64,000 nt of DNA from a virus. A program made the position numbers and the translations under genes. The stretch covers positions 1-64,000 of the IMG/VR virus record IMGVR_UViG_3300029787_000005; one strand, 5' to 3'. The notes under the pieces are model-generated. The model did not search any database and had not been told where the DNA came from. It saw only the letters and a program-made list of their open reading frames with translations. Below, piece by piece: positions 13,320-20,651 of the stretch. Each line of letters opens with the position of its first letter. The first letter of the stretch is position 1.

Positions 13320-14869
13320 TCTTCACAGAGGTTAGTTATCCAGGTTTTGGTAGATATGCAGGAACATATAGAGTAGCCACAGAACTTAGAGACTCAGGAT
13401 ACACAGTCCAGGTCATTGAGTTCTTTACTCGTATGGATAAAGATGAACTACTCAAAGTCATTGATAAGTTTGTTACAAAGGAGACCAAGCTAGTTGGTTT
13501 CTCTTGCACATTCTTTTTACCTAAAGCTATGGGCTGGGGTGGAAGATCAAAGATTAGAAAACTTATCAATACACAAAATATTGATGATGCACTAGATGAA
13601 ACAACACCATCTCCAGGAAGTAAAGTATCAACTGAAAGACATATGTCTACTGATGCAGCAACAGTCTCTGGTGTATCTAATCTGTTGTTTGGTAGAGATG
13701 ATATGTTTGAGATATTTGATCGTATCAAAGAAAGAGGTAATCCACGTATGATGGTTGGAGGTGCCAGAGCTTATCTTGCTGAAGATCCTCCATTCAACTC
13801 TGAGATAGACTATGTTATAAGAGGCCAAGCTGATACATCTGTTGTAGCTTTAGCTGATCATATATTCTATAATGCTGATCTCAAGATAGGATATCAAAAA
13901 GGCAAATGTAAGATTATTGAAGAAAAGGATTATCCGGTAGATGATTTTACTATATCAAGAATAAGATATACCGATAGTGATATCATTATGCCAAAAGAAG
14001 TGTTGCCTTTAGAACTTGCTAGAGGTTGTATATTCAAATGTGCATTCTGCTCATACAATCTTATTGGTAAGAAAGTTTGGGAGTTCAATAGAAACCCAGA
14101 TCTGGTTGCAAGAGATCTCCAAGAGATGTATGATAAGTATGGATCCACAGGATTCATGGTGTGTGACGACACGTATAACGACTCTATAGACAAGGTAGAG
14201 AGGTTCCATAAGGCATTCACTAGCCTGAACTTCCAACCCACCTTCTCAACGTATGCTAGGGCGGATATGATGGTGTCTAAGCCAGAGACAATGCCTTTAT
14301 TATATGAGAGTGGTATGCGTAGTGTGTTCTTTGGTATTGAGACATTGAACCACCGAGCTGGTAAAGCTATTGGTAAAGGTATGGATCCTGAAAAGATAAA
14401 GGATGGGTTATTTAAAGCTAAAGCTACTCCTGGCTGGAATGAGATCGTAACAACATCTGGTTTTATTATTGGATTGCCTTATGAGACTGAAGAGTCTATA
14501 CATGAAACATATCAATGGTTATTGAGAGATGATTGTCCACTAGATTCATTTAGTCCTACAGCTCTAACAATCAGTCCAGATTCTTCAATGGGATTGAATA
14601 TGGCTAAATACGGATATCAATGGGATGAGAATGGTAGCTGGTATAGTGAATGGATGACAGAGCAACAAGCTAAAGATCTGGCAATGTATTATTCCAGACA
14701 GCTTGTGAAGAAGAAAAGAGCTAGGTTCCAGTTTACATTCTTTGGCAGGATGCAAAATATTGGATGGACATTACAAGATTTTGATAATGAAAGATTCACT
14801 AATGATGAAAGTGACAGACGTAAAGATGTTGTTCAATATAACTACTTAGAACGATTAATGAACTTGTGA
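13307..14869 (+). CDS. B12-binding-type radical SAM enzyme, 520 aa
   Basis: N-terminal residues about 1-200 have the Rossmann-like layout of a B12-binding domain (YPGFGRYAGTYRVATELRDSG, then VGFSCTF and MMVGGARAY), but the DxHxxG cobalamin motif is not evident. The radical SAM core starts at ELARGCIFKCAFCSY with Cys241, Cys245 and Cys248 for the 4Fe-4S cluster. Later GIETLNHRAGKAIGKG and GFIIGLPYET are typical of this subclass. Members do methylations, rearrangements and methylthiolations. It differs from the six N-Cys proteins at 19248-27916. Coupled to the preceding gene. Confidence 0.8.
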   Translation: MQIVIFTEVSYPGFGRYAGTYRVATELRDSGYTVQVIEFFTRMDKDELLKVIDKFVTKETKLVGFSCTFFLPKAMGWGGRSKIRKLINTQNIDDALDETTPSPGSKVSTERHMSTDAATVSGVSNLLFGRDDMFEIFDRIKERGNPRMMVGGARAYLAEDPPFNSEIDYVIRGQADTSVVALADHIFYNADLKIGYQKGKCKIIEEKDYPVDDFTISRIRYTDSDIIMPKEVLPLELARGCIFKCAFCSYNLIGKKVWEFNRNPDLVARDLQEMYDKYGSTGFMVCDDTYNDSIDKVERFHKAFTSLNFQPTFSTYARADMMVSKPETMPLLYESGMRSVFFGIETLNHRAGKAIGKGMDPEKIKDGLFKAKATPGWNEIVTTSGFIIGLPYETEESIHETYQWLLRDDCPLDSFSPTALTISPDSSMGLNMAKYGYQWDENGSWYSEWMTEQQAKDLAMYYSRQLVKKKRARFQFTFFGRMQNIGWTLQDFDNERFTNDESDRRKDVVQYNYLERLMNL

Positions 14870-14875
14870 GGTGAC

Positions 14876-15751
14876 ATGAAAGTAGATCAGTGGGAAGTGT
14901 GTATGAATGCAGCTCAAGAAATTGTTCTTAGCAGCTCAAACGGTATATTGCATGATCAAGTTGATCAGTGGCACAATAAAGGATATTTCATAGTTAAGAA
15001 TGTCAATCTACCAGGAGAGGTCAATTCACTAAGAGATGCTTCAAGACAAGCAGAAGACATCAATGACGATAGATTTTTTGGTGAATATGATGGACGTGCA
15101 AGGACAGTTTGGGCACCACATTGGGAAGACTGGGGTAAGTGGTTAGAACACTATGCAAGGAATAATCCAGTACTTCCTGTAGTTAAATATTTAATGGGTG
15201 GCCAGGTTTATATAAACCAATTGCATTTCAACTACAAGCTAGCCAATGGTGGTGGAGCATTTGGATGGCATTCTGATTATACTGTATTCAAGTATCATGA
15301 TAAATGGCAGAATATGAATGGACTTAGTGTGTTCTTCATGCTTGATGATATGAATGAGACTAATGGTCAGTTTCATTTTGCACCAGGGAGTCATAAAGTT
15401 GATCTTCAGTTACAAGAAGGTTTTGATTTACCAGATAGCTTTACTCATGCAGAATATGGTGACAATCCTAGCCATGATAGAGGAAGCACGTCTTCCGATA
15501 CATTCACTGCACCCAGTTATGTTGGAGGACCTGCAGATGGTCCTACATACCCAATTGAAAGAATAGAAGCCAAAGCTGGTGATGCTTTAGTCTTTCATTC
15601 TAATGTGTGGCATATGAGTCCTAAGAATCTTTCAAAGAAGGATCGACGTACTTTCTGCGTATGTTACAATCACATAGACAATAAAACGCAGTGGCCTATC
15701 ACAAATGACCGTAAGAAATGGATGACTCTTAAAGACTTCACTCCTATTTAA
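14876..15751 (+). CDS. Phytanoyl-CoA dioxygenase (PhyH)-family hydroxylase, 291 aa
   Basis: Clear PhyH layout: GYFIVKNV near the start, WHSDYTVF with iron ligands His132 and Asp134, a GQFHFAPGSHK strand, and GDALVFHSNVWHMSPKN with distal His246, followed by RRTFCVCY with the 2OG-binding Arg. Family members hydroxylate lipids, amino acids (ectoine) or natural-product intermediates. It sits between two groups of biosynthetic enzymes and just upstream of the glutamine-riboswitch-like leader, so a tailoring role in the same pathway is plausible. Confidence 0.82.
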   Translation: MKVDQWEVCMNAAQEIVLSSSNGILHDQVDQWHNKGYFIVKNVNLPGEVNSLRDASRQAEDINDDRFFGEYDGRARTVWAPHWEDWGKWLEHYARNNPVLPVVKYLMGGQVYINQLHFNYKLANGGGAFGWHSDYTVFKYHDKWQNMNGLSVFFMLDDMNETNGQFHFAPGSHKVDLQLQEGFDLPDSFTHAEYGDNPSHDRGSTSSDTFTAPSYVGGPADGPTYPIERIEAKAGDALVFHSNVWHMSPKNLSKKDRRTFCVCYNHIDNKTQWPITNDRKKWMTLKDFTPI

Positions 15752-15759
15752 TATAAATA
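15752..15759 (+). promoter_or_regulatory. T4-type late promoter
   Basis: Exact TATAAATA, the T4 late -10 motif, immediately after the PhyH stop. No TTGAC-like -35 is placed upstream. Transcription would begin at about 15765, right at the first base of the riboswitch-like structure. Confidence 0.65.
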
Positions 15760-15764
15760 GATAT

Positions 15765-15808
15765 ACGTTCACCCATATAGGGCGGAAGTAGCGAAAGCGA
15801 AGGAACGC
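15765..15808 (+). ncRNA. Glutamine riboswitch-like leader (glnA / Downstream-peptide RNA class)
   Basis: Conserved elements line up: P1 CGTTC (15766-15770) pairs with GAACG (15803-15807); CCC (15772-15774) pairs with GGG (15780-15782); the single-stranded CGGAAGTA (15783-15790) follows; a small GC-GAAA-GC stem (15791-15798) precedes GAAGGAACGC. This arrangement matches my recollection of the two related RNA classes that bind L-glutamine; the Downstream-peptide class is known from cyanobacteria and their phages. It sits at the 5' end of a late transcript, and a strong AGGAGG site (15826-15831) and a short frame follow, as expected for the class. It would tune expression of the PP-loop genes to glutamine. 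Confidence 0.75.
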
Positions 15809-15836
15809 ATCTTACTTTTAACAAAAGGAGGGTGCT

Positions 15837-16043
15837 GTGAGATATGCAATCTTAAACCAATATCTTAAAAAAGAACGTACAAAAAAAAGCCACATAGCTT
15901 TATTGAAAACTCGAGGTAATTTATTATGTCAACAGAACAGCAAGGTGGGATCAAACCTGAAATATTTCCTGACCACGTTGAGCTTGAATTTACCTTTACT
16001 GAAAACGAGCTATCGTTCAGGGATGCTTTTCTCGAGACGTTAA
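15837..16043 (+). CDS. Possible riboswitch-controlled downstream peptide, up to 68 aa
   Basis: A GTG at 15837 lies five bases after a perfect AGGAGG. The first about 30 residues are basic (LKKERTKKSH) and lie outside other genes; the rest overlaps the PP-loop gene in another frame for 118 bases. Short frames after Downstream-peptide RNAs are known and give the class its name. The peptide may act as a leader that couples translation to the next gene. Whether the whole frame is translated to 16043 is uncertain. Confidence 0.45.
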   Translation: MRYAILNQYLKKERTKKSHIALLKTRGNLLCQQNSKVGSNLKYFLTTLSLNLPLLKTSYRSGMLFSRR

Positions 16044-16885
16044 TTGATATTGCCAGCAAGACCACAAAAGAGTTAGTAATATGCTTTAGTGGTGGAGCAG
16101 ACTCACAATTAGTAAAGTGGGGTTTCGATTATCTCGAAATCCCACATAGAGTCATGCATCAAAGATATCTATTAAATGGTGCTTATCTAAACTGGGAAGA
16201 AGCTGGTTTAGTTCCACCAGAGACAGAGTTTGTAGATATAGATGTAAAGAAGTATCAGAAGTCTAAATTCTTTCAAGATAGATTTGTTAAAGAGTTTCCA
16301 ACTAGTGTGCACTCATCTATTCAATGTGATCTAGATGGTAAGTACGATCCCAATGATATATTCTTAGTTAGTTGTTCATCACCATACAACATATACAAAT
16401 TTGGTTGGAGAGAAGACAAGAGATGGTCTTTTGCTCCATCTAATCTATGGAAGACAATTGGTTTCAGAGAGTATGATTACACTGGTGTATTCTATGATAA
16501 TCCATCAGTGTGTTATGCCCTGTTTGATGATCTTTACAAACAACAATCAAGAGAGTTGGAACAAGGTAAGTGGGAATATTGGTACAAGCATACGTTTTTT
16601 GAACATCACTTTCCAGAAGTGTCTGACAAGATAAAGCAGAAGCTCAATAACGATAAGTTTCCATACTTTTCAGATCTAGTATATGATAGAACAAGAGGCA
16701 TATATCAATATGATATAAATGATAATAGGTACTTGTATGACTGTTATCCTCAAAGGTCATTTATTGGTGTGGAGATGGAAGAGTTTTTTGAGCGTATAGA
16801 AAAAGGAACTACAGTAATGAAGTTTAGTCGTGAATGGTGTAGGTTGGGAGATCAAATAGTTGTTGACACTCCAATCATCGAATGA
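15926..16885 (+). CDS. PP-loop ATPase, asparagine-synthetase-like, 319 aa
   Basis: ICFSGGADSQLVKW (about residues 52-65) is the PP-loop signature SGGxDS of N-type ATP pyrophosphatases, which adenylate a carboxyl or carbonyl before amide, thiol or ring formation. The remainder lacks an obvious glutaminase domain, so ammonia or another nucleophile would come from elsewhere. The ATG has a GAGGT site ten bases upstream. It is the first full gene after the glutamine-riboswitch-like leader and overlaps a second, QueC-like PP-loop gene. A glutamine-sensing leader before amide-forming enzymes is logical. Confidence 0.7.
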   Translation: MSTEQQGGIKPEIFPDHVELEFTFTENELSFRDAFLETLIDIASKTTKELVICFSGGADSQLVKWGFDYLEIPHRVMHQRYLLNGAYLNWEEAGLVPPETEFVDIDVKKYQKSKFFQDRFVKEFPTSVHSSIQCDLDGKYDPNDIFLVSCSSPYNIYKFGWREDKRWSFAPSNLWKTIGFREYDYTGVFYDNPSVCYALFDDLYKQQSRELEQGKWEYWYKHTFFEHHFPEVSDKIKQKLNNDKFPYFSDLVYDRTRGIYQYDINDNRYLYDCYPQRSFIGVEMEEFFERIEKGTTVMKFSREWCRLGDQIVVDTPIIE

Positions 16886-17513
16886 TAGACTTGTTCAAAT
16901 ACCCTATAGGCAAGAACAGAGGGTTGGAATACTCTTATCAGGGGGTATGGACTCAGGTCTTCTACTTAACTTGCTTGATATTGCTTGTACTGATTGCACT
17001 TTTGTAATCTTTACAATGGACAAGCCTGATGGCAGTCTAAAGTATTCTGCAGACATTATACAAAAGAGTAAGTTAAGAAACAAATGGGAACAACACATAG
17101 TTAAAGGTGGAAAGGAAAATGAGATTGCTTCGTTGGGTATTACAGGTAAAACTGCATTTAGACACATTCTTGATGATTATATCACCGACTTGGATGTACT
17201 GTACAGCGGCAATACTTCTAATCCTCCTCAATCTCTTATGTCAACTACCGCACCCCCAGACAGGTCAGTAGCAAACAAAGCTGTAGAAAAGTATGATAAG
17301 TTTGAAATACCATTCATTGAATTGAACAAAGCTGAAACTATTGATCTGGTAAAGAGGCTTGATATAGAATGGTTGTTTGAAGCCTCACATACGTGTACTG
17401 AGTTTGATGTTGGCAGATGTTATCAACAAACAGAAACAATACATTGTTGGCAGTGTATGGAAAGACAATGGGGCTTCATAGAAAACAATATGAGAGATCC
17501 CGGTACAAAATAG
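16860..17513 (+). CDS. QueC-like PP-loop enzyme, 217 aa
   Basis: LLSGGMDSGLLL holds the PP-loop at residues 27-32. Four Cys at 179, 187, 196 and 199 (SHTCTEFD, RCYQQ, HCWQCMER) match the C-terminal zinc site of QueC, which makes 7-cyano-7-deazaguanine from a carboxylate, ATP and ammonia. QueD, QueE and FolE homologues are not recognisable in this window, so queuosine or deazaguanine DNA synthesis is not shown. Start is TTG 16860 (or 16863). An ATG at 16882 in an ATGA overlap is in the wrong frame to reach the PP-loop. Confidence 0.65.
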   Translation: MLTLQSSNDRLVQIPYRQEQRVGILLSGGMDSGLLLNLLDIACTDCTFVIFTMDKPDGSLKYSADIIQKSKLRNKWEQHIVKGGKENEIASLGITGKTAFRHILDDYITDLDVLYSGNTSNPPQSLMSTTAPPDRSVANKAVEKYDKFEIPFIELNKAETIDLVKRLDIEWLFEASHTCTEFDVGRCYQQTETIHCWQCMERQWGFIENNMRDPGTK

Positions 17514-17542
17514 TTGACTAAATACCACGTTAGTAGTATTAT
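17514..17542 (+). promoter_or_regulatory. Early promoter before carbamoyltransferase/radical SAM operon
   Basis: -35 TTGACT (17514-17519), 17-nt spacer, -10 TATTAT (17537-17542). Transcription would start near 17549 and could run about 13 kb to 30989, since no further promoter or terminator is evident in the tightly packed genes. Confidence 0.75.
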
Positions 17543-17573
17543 ACAATTATAATTGCTTGATAAGGAGTATATG

Positions 17574-17825
17574 ATGGCAAAAGACGATACAGATATGAGT
17601 CATATCGATCAAAGGCTATTTAAGATGGCTGCGATGATTGATACAACAATCCGATATAACTGTGATGGTATGGAACTCGATGAGTTTGAGCAAAACTATC
17701 TCAATGTCTGGTTGAAGAAAGAACGGGATCCTTTGATTGTCGTTATTCTAGCAACACTAACTGGTGCTAGAGATCCTAATGCGGACGTTGATGGTGAAGT
17801 GGAAGCAGAAGCAGATGCAGCATGA
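17574..17825 (+). CDS. Small acidic hypothetical protein, 83 aa
   Basis: Not recognised. First gene of the radical SAM operon. An AAGGAG site precedes tandem ATGs at 17571 and 17574; the second has better spacing. A helical N-terminal part with one Cys (about residue 33) is followed by a hydrophobic strand and a low-complexity acidic tail (EVEAEADAA). It overlaps the carbamoyltransferase start by four bases. Its small size and place suggest a regulator, carrier or substrate protein, but nothing proves this. Confidence 0.6.
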   Translation: MAKDDTDMSHIDQRLFKMAAMIDTTIRYNCDGMELDEFEQNYLNVWLKKERDPLIVVILATLTGARDPNADVDGEVEAEADAA

Positions 17826-19255
17826 GGGTACTCGGCTTCAGTGAAGGATTTCATGATGCCGCTGTAACTGTCTTAGATGGTAGTGAGATACTTTTTGCTG
17901 GTCACAGTGAAAGGTTCTCCAAAGTGAAAAATGACAAATACGTTTGTCAGGAGTTAAAAGATTATGTTAAAGAATACACGCACGGACTACGACCTCCTGA
18001 AATTGCTTTCTATGAACGGCCTTTTATCAAACGGACCCGTCAAGCGTATGCGGGGCAATGGAAGTCAGCTTTTAAAGCACGTCACCTTAACTATAACTAC
18101 GATCATTGCTTTAATCATCATCTTTCTCATGCTGCTGCCGCATTCCAATGTTCTCCATTCAGTAATGCAAATGCGCTTGTAGTAGATGCTATAGGAGAAT
18201 GGGATACCGTTAGTATATGGTATTGTGAATATGTTAACGAGAAAGCTGTATACAAAAAAGTAAAGTCTATGAGGTATCCCACTTCAATAGGTTTATTCTA
18301 TTCTGCTGTGACAGCTAGAGTAGGACTCAAACCTATGGAGGATGAATATATTACTATGGGTATGGCAGCATATGGCAAACCCAACAAAGAACTATATGAA
18401 GAATTAAGACGTCTAATGTTGAAGAAGAATCTTCACAGAGGAATGAATGGTTTACTATCAGAATATGATGATGTTGATATAGCATTCAATGCACAAAAGC
18501 TGGTAGAGAATATTCTAAAGACATTTGTAAACAAGTTAGACAAAAAACTTCCTATGGTATATGGTGGAGGTGTTGCGCTTAATAGTGTTGCAAATGGATT
18601 AATTTTGAGAAACAAACAACACTATGTGTTTCCTAATCCTGGTGATGCTGGTTCTTCATTAGGTGCAGCTGCATTGGTTCATAGGAATAAGATAAATTAT
18701 ACTCATTCATTTCATGGTTATAAATTATCAATGTTGACTGTTGATCAAATAAAACATGTTGTGGATGTGTTAGAGAAAGGAGAGCCAGTTGGTATTGCAG
18801 CTGGCAAAGCAGAATTTGGACCCAGAGCTTTAGGCAATAGAAGTTTATTATGTGATCCAAGAACATCAGAAAATAAAGATAGAGTTAATGACATAAAGAA
18901 ACGTCAGAAGTTTAGACCATTTGCTCCATCTATACTTTCTGAACATGCATCAAAATATTTTAGAACATTTAGACAACATGATTACAGCTATATGCAGAAT
19001 GTTGTTAAAGCTAGAGATTCATCATTCCTGGCTACCATGCATGAGGATGGTTCTGCCAGAGTGCATACAGTTGATCGATCTACCTGGTGTTATTCACCAT
19101 TGAGACATATACTTGAAATATGGTATGAAAGAACTGGATGTCCTACATTATTGAATACAAGTTTGAATATTAAAGGTCAACCTATGGTTAATGATAGTGC
19201 TGATGCAAAAGCATTTGCAGACGAATATGGAGTAGAAGTAGTTTGCAATGGATGA
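17822..19255 (+). CDS. NodU/CmcH-type carbamoyltransferase, 477 aa
   Basis: Shows the family's landmarks: a GFSEGFHDAAV start, SERFSKVK, the metal-binding HHLSHAAAAF (about residues 100-109), VVDAIGEWD, YGGGVALN, then the C-terminal FGPRALGNRSLL and LNTSLNIKGQP. These enzymes use carbamoyl phosphate and ATP to put a carbamoyl group on a hydroxyl of a sugar or antibiotic (nodulation factors, tobramycin, cephalosporins). Full length for the two-domain form, allowing a shorter N-terminal part. Starts in an overlap with the small acidic gene and overlaps the first tandem radical SAM gene, linking carbamoylation to that pathway. Confidence 0.88.
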   Translation: MRVLGFSEGFHDAAVTVLDGSEILFAGHSERFSKVKNDKYVCQELKDYVKEYTHGLRPPEIAFYERPFIKRTRQAYAGQWKSAFKARHLNYNYDHCFNHHLSHAAAAFQCSPFSNANALVVDAIGEWDTVSIWYCEYVNEKAVYKKVKSMRYPTSIGLFYSAVTARVGLKPMEDEYITMGMAAYGKPNKELYEELRRLMLKKNLHRGMNGLLSEYDDVDIAFNAQKLVENILKTFVNKLDKKLPMVYGGGVALNSVANGLILRNKQHYVFPNPGDAGSSLGAAALVHRNKINYTHSFHGYKLSMLTVDQIKHVVDVLEKGEPVGIAAGKAEFGPRALGNRSLLCDPRTSENKDRVNDIKKRQKFRPFAPSILSEHASKYFRTFRQHDYSYMQNVVKARDSSFLATMHEDGSARVHTVDRSTWCYSPLRHILEIWYERTGCPTLLNTSLNIKGQPMVNDSADAKAFADEYGVEVVCNG

Positions 19256-20651
19256 ACGTATTGGGCTTATCAAAGATAAGTTAGCTGAGCAAGTTAGTTC
19301 AACTTTTTGTTTGGCTAAGTTTCATCACGTAACAATATATCTACAAACTGGTGAGACTCACAGTTGTTATCATCCACCACCACATCACATCCCGCTTAAA
19401 GAACTTGAGCGGGATGCTTCAGCTCTACATAACACTGAACAAAAGAAACAAGAACGTAAATTGATGCTCGAAGGTAAGAAACCTAAGGGCTGTCAGTATT
19501 GTTGGAACGTTGAGTCATTAGGTAAAGAGTATGTCAGTGACAGACATGAACGTAATGCATCTATTCATAGAGATGAGAGAGTAGATGAAATAGTCAAGCA
19601 TGGCTATGATCATCATATAAATCCAGAGTACATTGAGATAAGTTTTGGTAATGAATGTCAGTTTAAATGTGGATACTGTCATCCAAAAGCAAGTAGTAGT
19701 TACTGGAAAGAGATAGAGAAGTTTGGTCCATATGATATGGTTGAAAACCATAGACTGGATATTGATTGGATCAAACTATTCAAAAGAGAAGAAGAGAACC
19801 CATATGTCGATGCTTGGTGGGAATGGTGGCCTGAGGTAAGAAAGACTCTTAGTATTTTGAGGATAACTGGTGGTGAGCCATTACTTCAACAAAGTACGTG
19901 GAAGTTGTTTGAGAACATCTCTAAGTATCCGCTACCAGATCTTGAGATCAATACAAATAGTAATCTTGGTATGACTAATAGAATAGTTAAGAGATTATCT
20001 AAGTATGTAAAAGAGTTTGAAGATGAAAATAAAATCAAAAGATTCAAACTATTCACTTCATTAGATACATGGGGTTCAAGAGCTGAGTATATAAGAACTG
20101 GTCTGGATCTAAAAGTATGGGAAGAAAATTTCCATACATATTTAACGGAGACTAGTGCCAACATTACATTTATGATGACGTTTAATATATTGACCGTCAC
20201 CACATTTAAGAGTTTGTTAAAGAAAATATTAGAGTGGAGAGAACAGTACCCTGATGTGACAAATGGGGCAGGACAGCTACATCGTGTTCGTTTTGATACA
20301 CCATATCTCAAAGAACCATTACAGTATGATATGAATCTGTTACCCAAGAATCAGTTTATGCATTATATGAATGACTCTCTACAATTTTTGAAAGATAATG
20401 TCAAAGAAGGTGATCCAACAAAGTTTAGTGACCTTGAGTATTGGAAGTTTAAGAGAGTTGTTGATTACATGCAACAAACAAACTATTCCAAAGAAAGAGT
20501 ATTAGAAGGTCGTATTGATTTTTATAATTGGTTTAATGAACTTGACAGAAGACGGAATACAAATTTTTACAACACTTTCCCTGAAATGAAGGAGTTCATG
20601 GATCAATGTCAGTCGTTAGCAAAAGCCCAGAGCAAAAGCAAGAACTCTTAA
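19248..20651 (+). CDS. Radical SAM enzyme with N-terminal Cys motifs (member 1 of tandem cluster), 467 aa
   Basis: The core Cys are 137, 141 and 144 (ECQFKCGYCHPK), followed by LRITGGEPLLQ for SAM binding. Before the core lies a variant of the cluster's N-terminal motif, FCLAKFHHVTIYLQTGETHSC (read as FCLAKFH and THSCYHPP), then GCQYCWNVE. Such paired Cys could hold an auxiliary Fe-S cluster, as SPASM/twitch domains do, though placed N-terminally. It starts inside the carbamoyltransferase gene. The C-terminal 60 residues are Lys-rich and helical. Substrate unknown. Confidence 0.82.
   Translation: MDERIGLIKDKLAEQVSSTFCLAKFHHVTIYLQTGETHSCYHPPPHHIPLKELERDASALHNTEQKKQERKLMLEGKKPKGCQYCWNVESLGKEYVSDRHERNASIHRDERVDEIVKHGYDHHINPEYIEISFGNECQFKCGYCHPKASSSYWKEIEKFGPYDMVENHRLDIDWIKLFKREEENPYVDAWWEWWPEVRKTLSILRITGGEPLLQQSTWKLFENISKYPLPDLEINTNSNLGMTNRIVKRLSKYVKEFEDENKIKRFKLFTSLDTWGSRAEYIRTGLDLKVWEENFHTYLTETSANITFMMTFNILTVTTFKSLLKKILEWREQYPDVTNGAGQLHRVRFDTPYLKEPLQYDMNLLPKNQFMHYMNDSLQFLKDNVKEGDPTKFSDLEYWKFKRVVDYMQQTNYSKERVLEGRIDFYNWFNELDRRRNTNFYNTFPEMKEFMDQCQSLAKAQSKSKNS

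Noticed and set aside
16882-16920. ATG in an ATGA overlap as start of the QueC-like gene
   Set aside because: It is in a different frame from the PP-loop and would hit a stop about 40 codons later; TTG at 16860 stays in frame. A sequencing frameshift cannot be excluded but is not needed.
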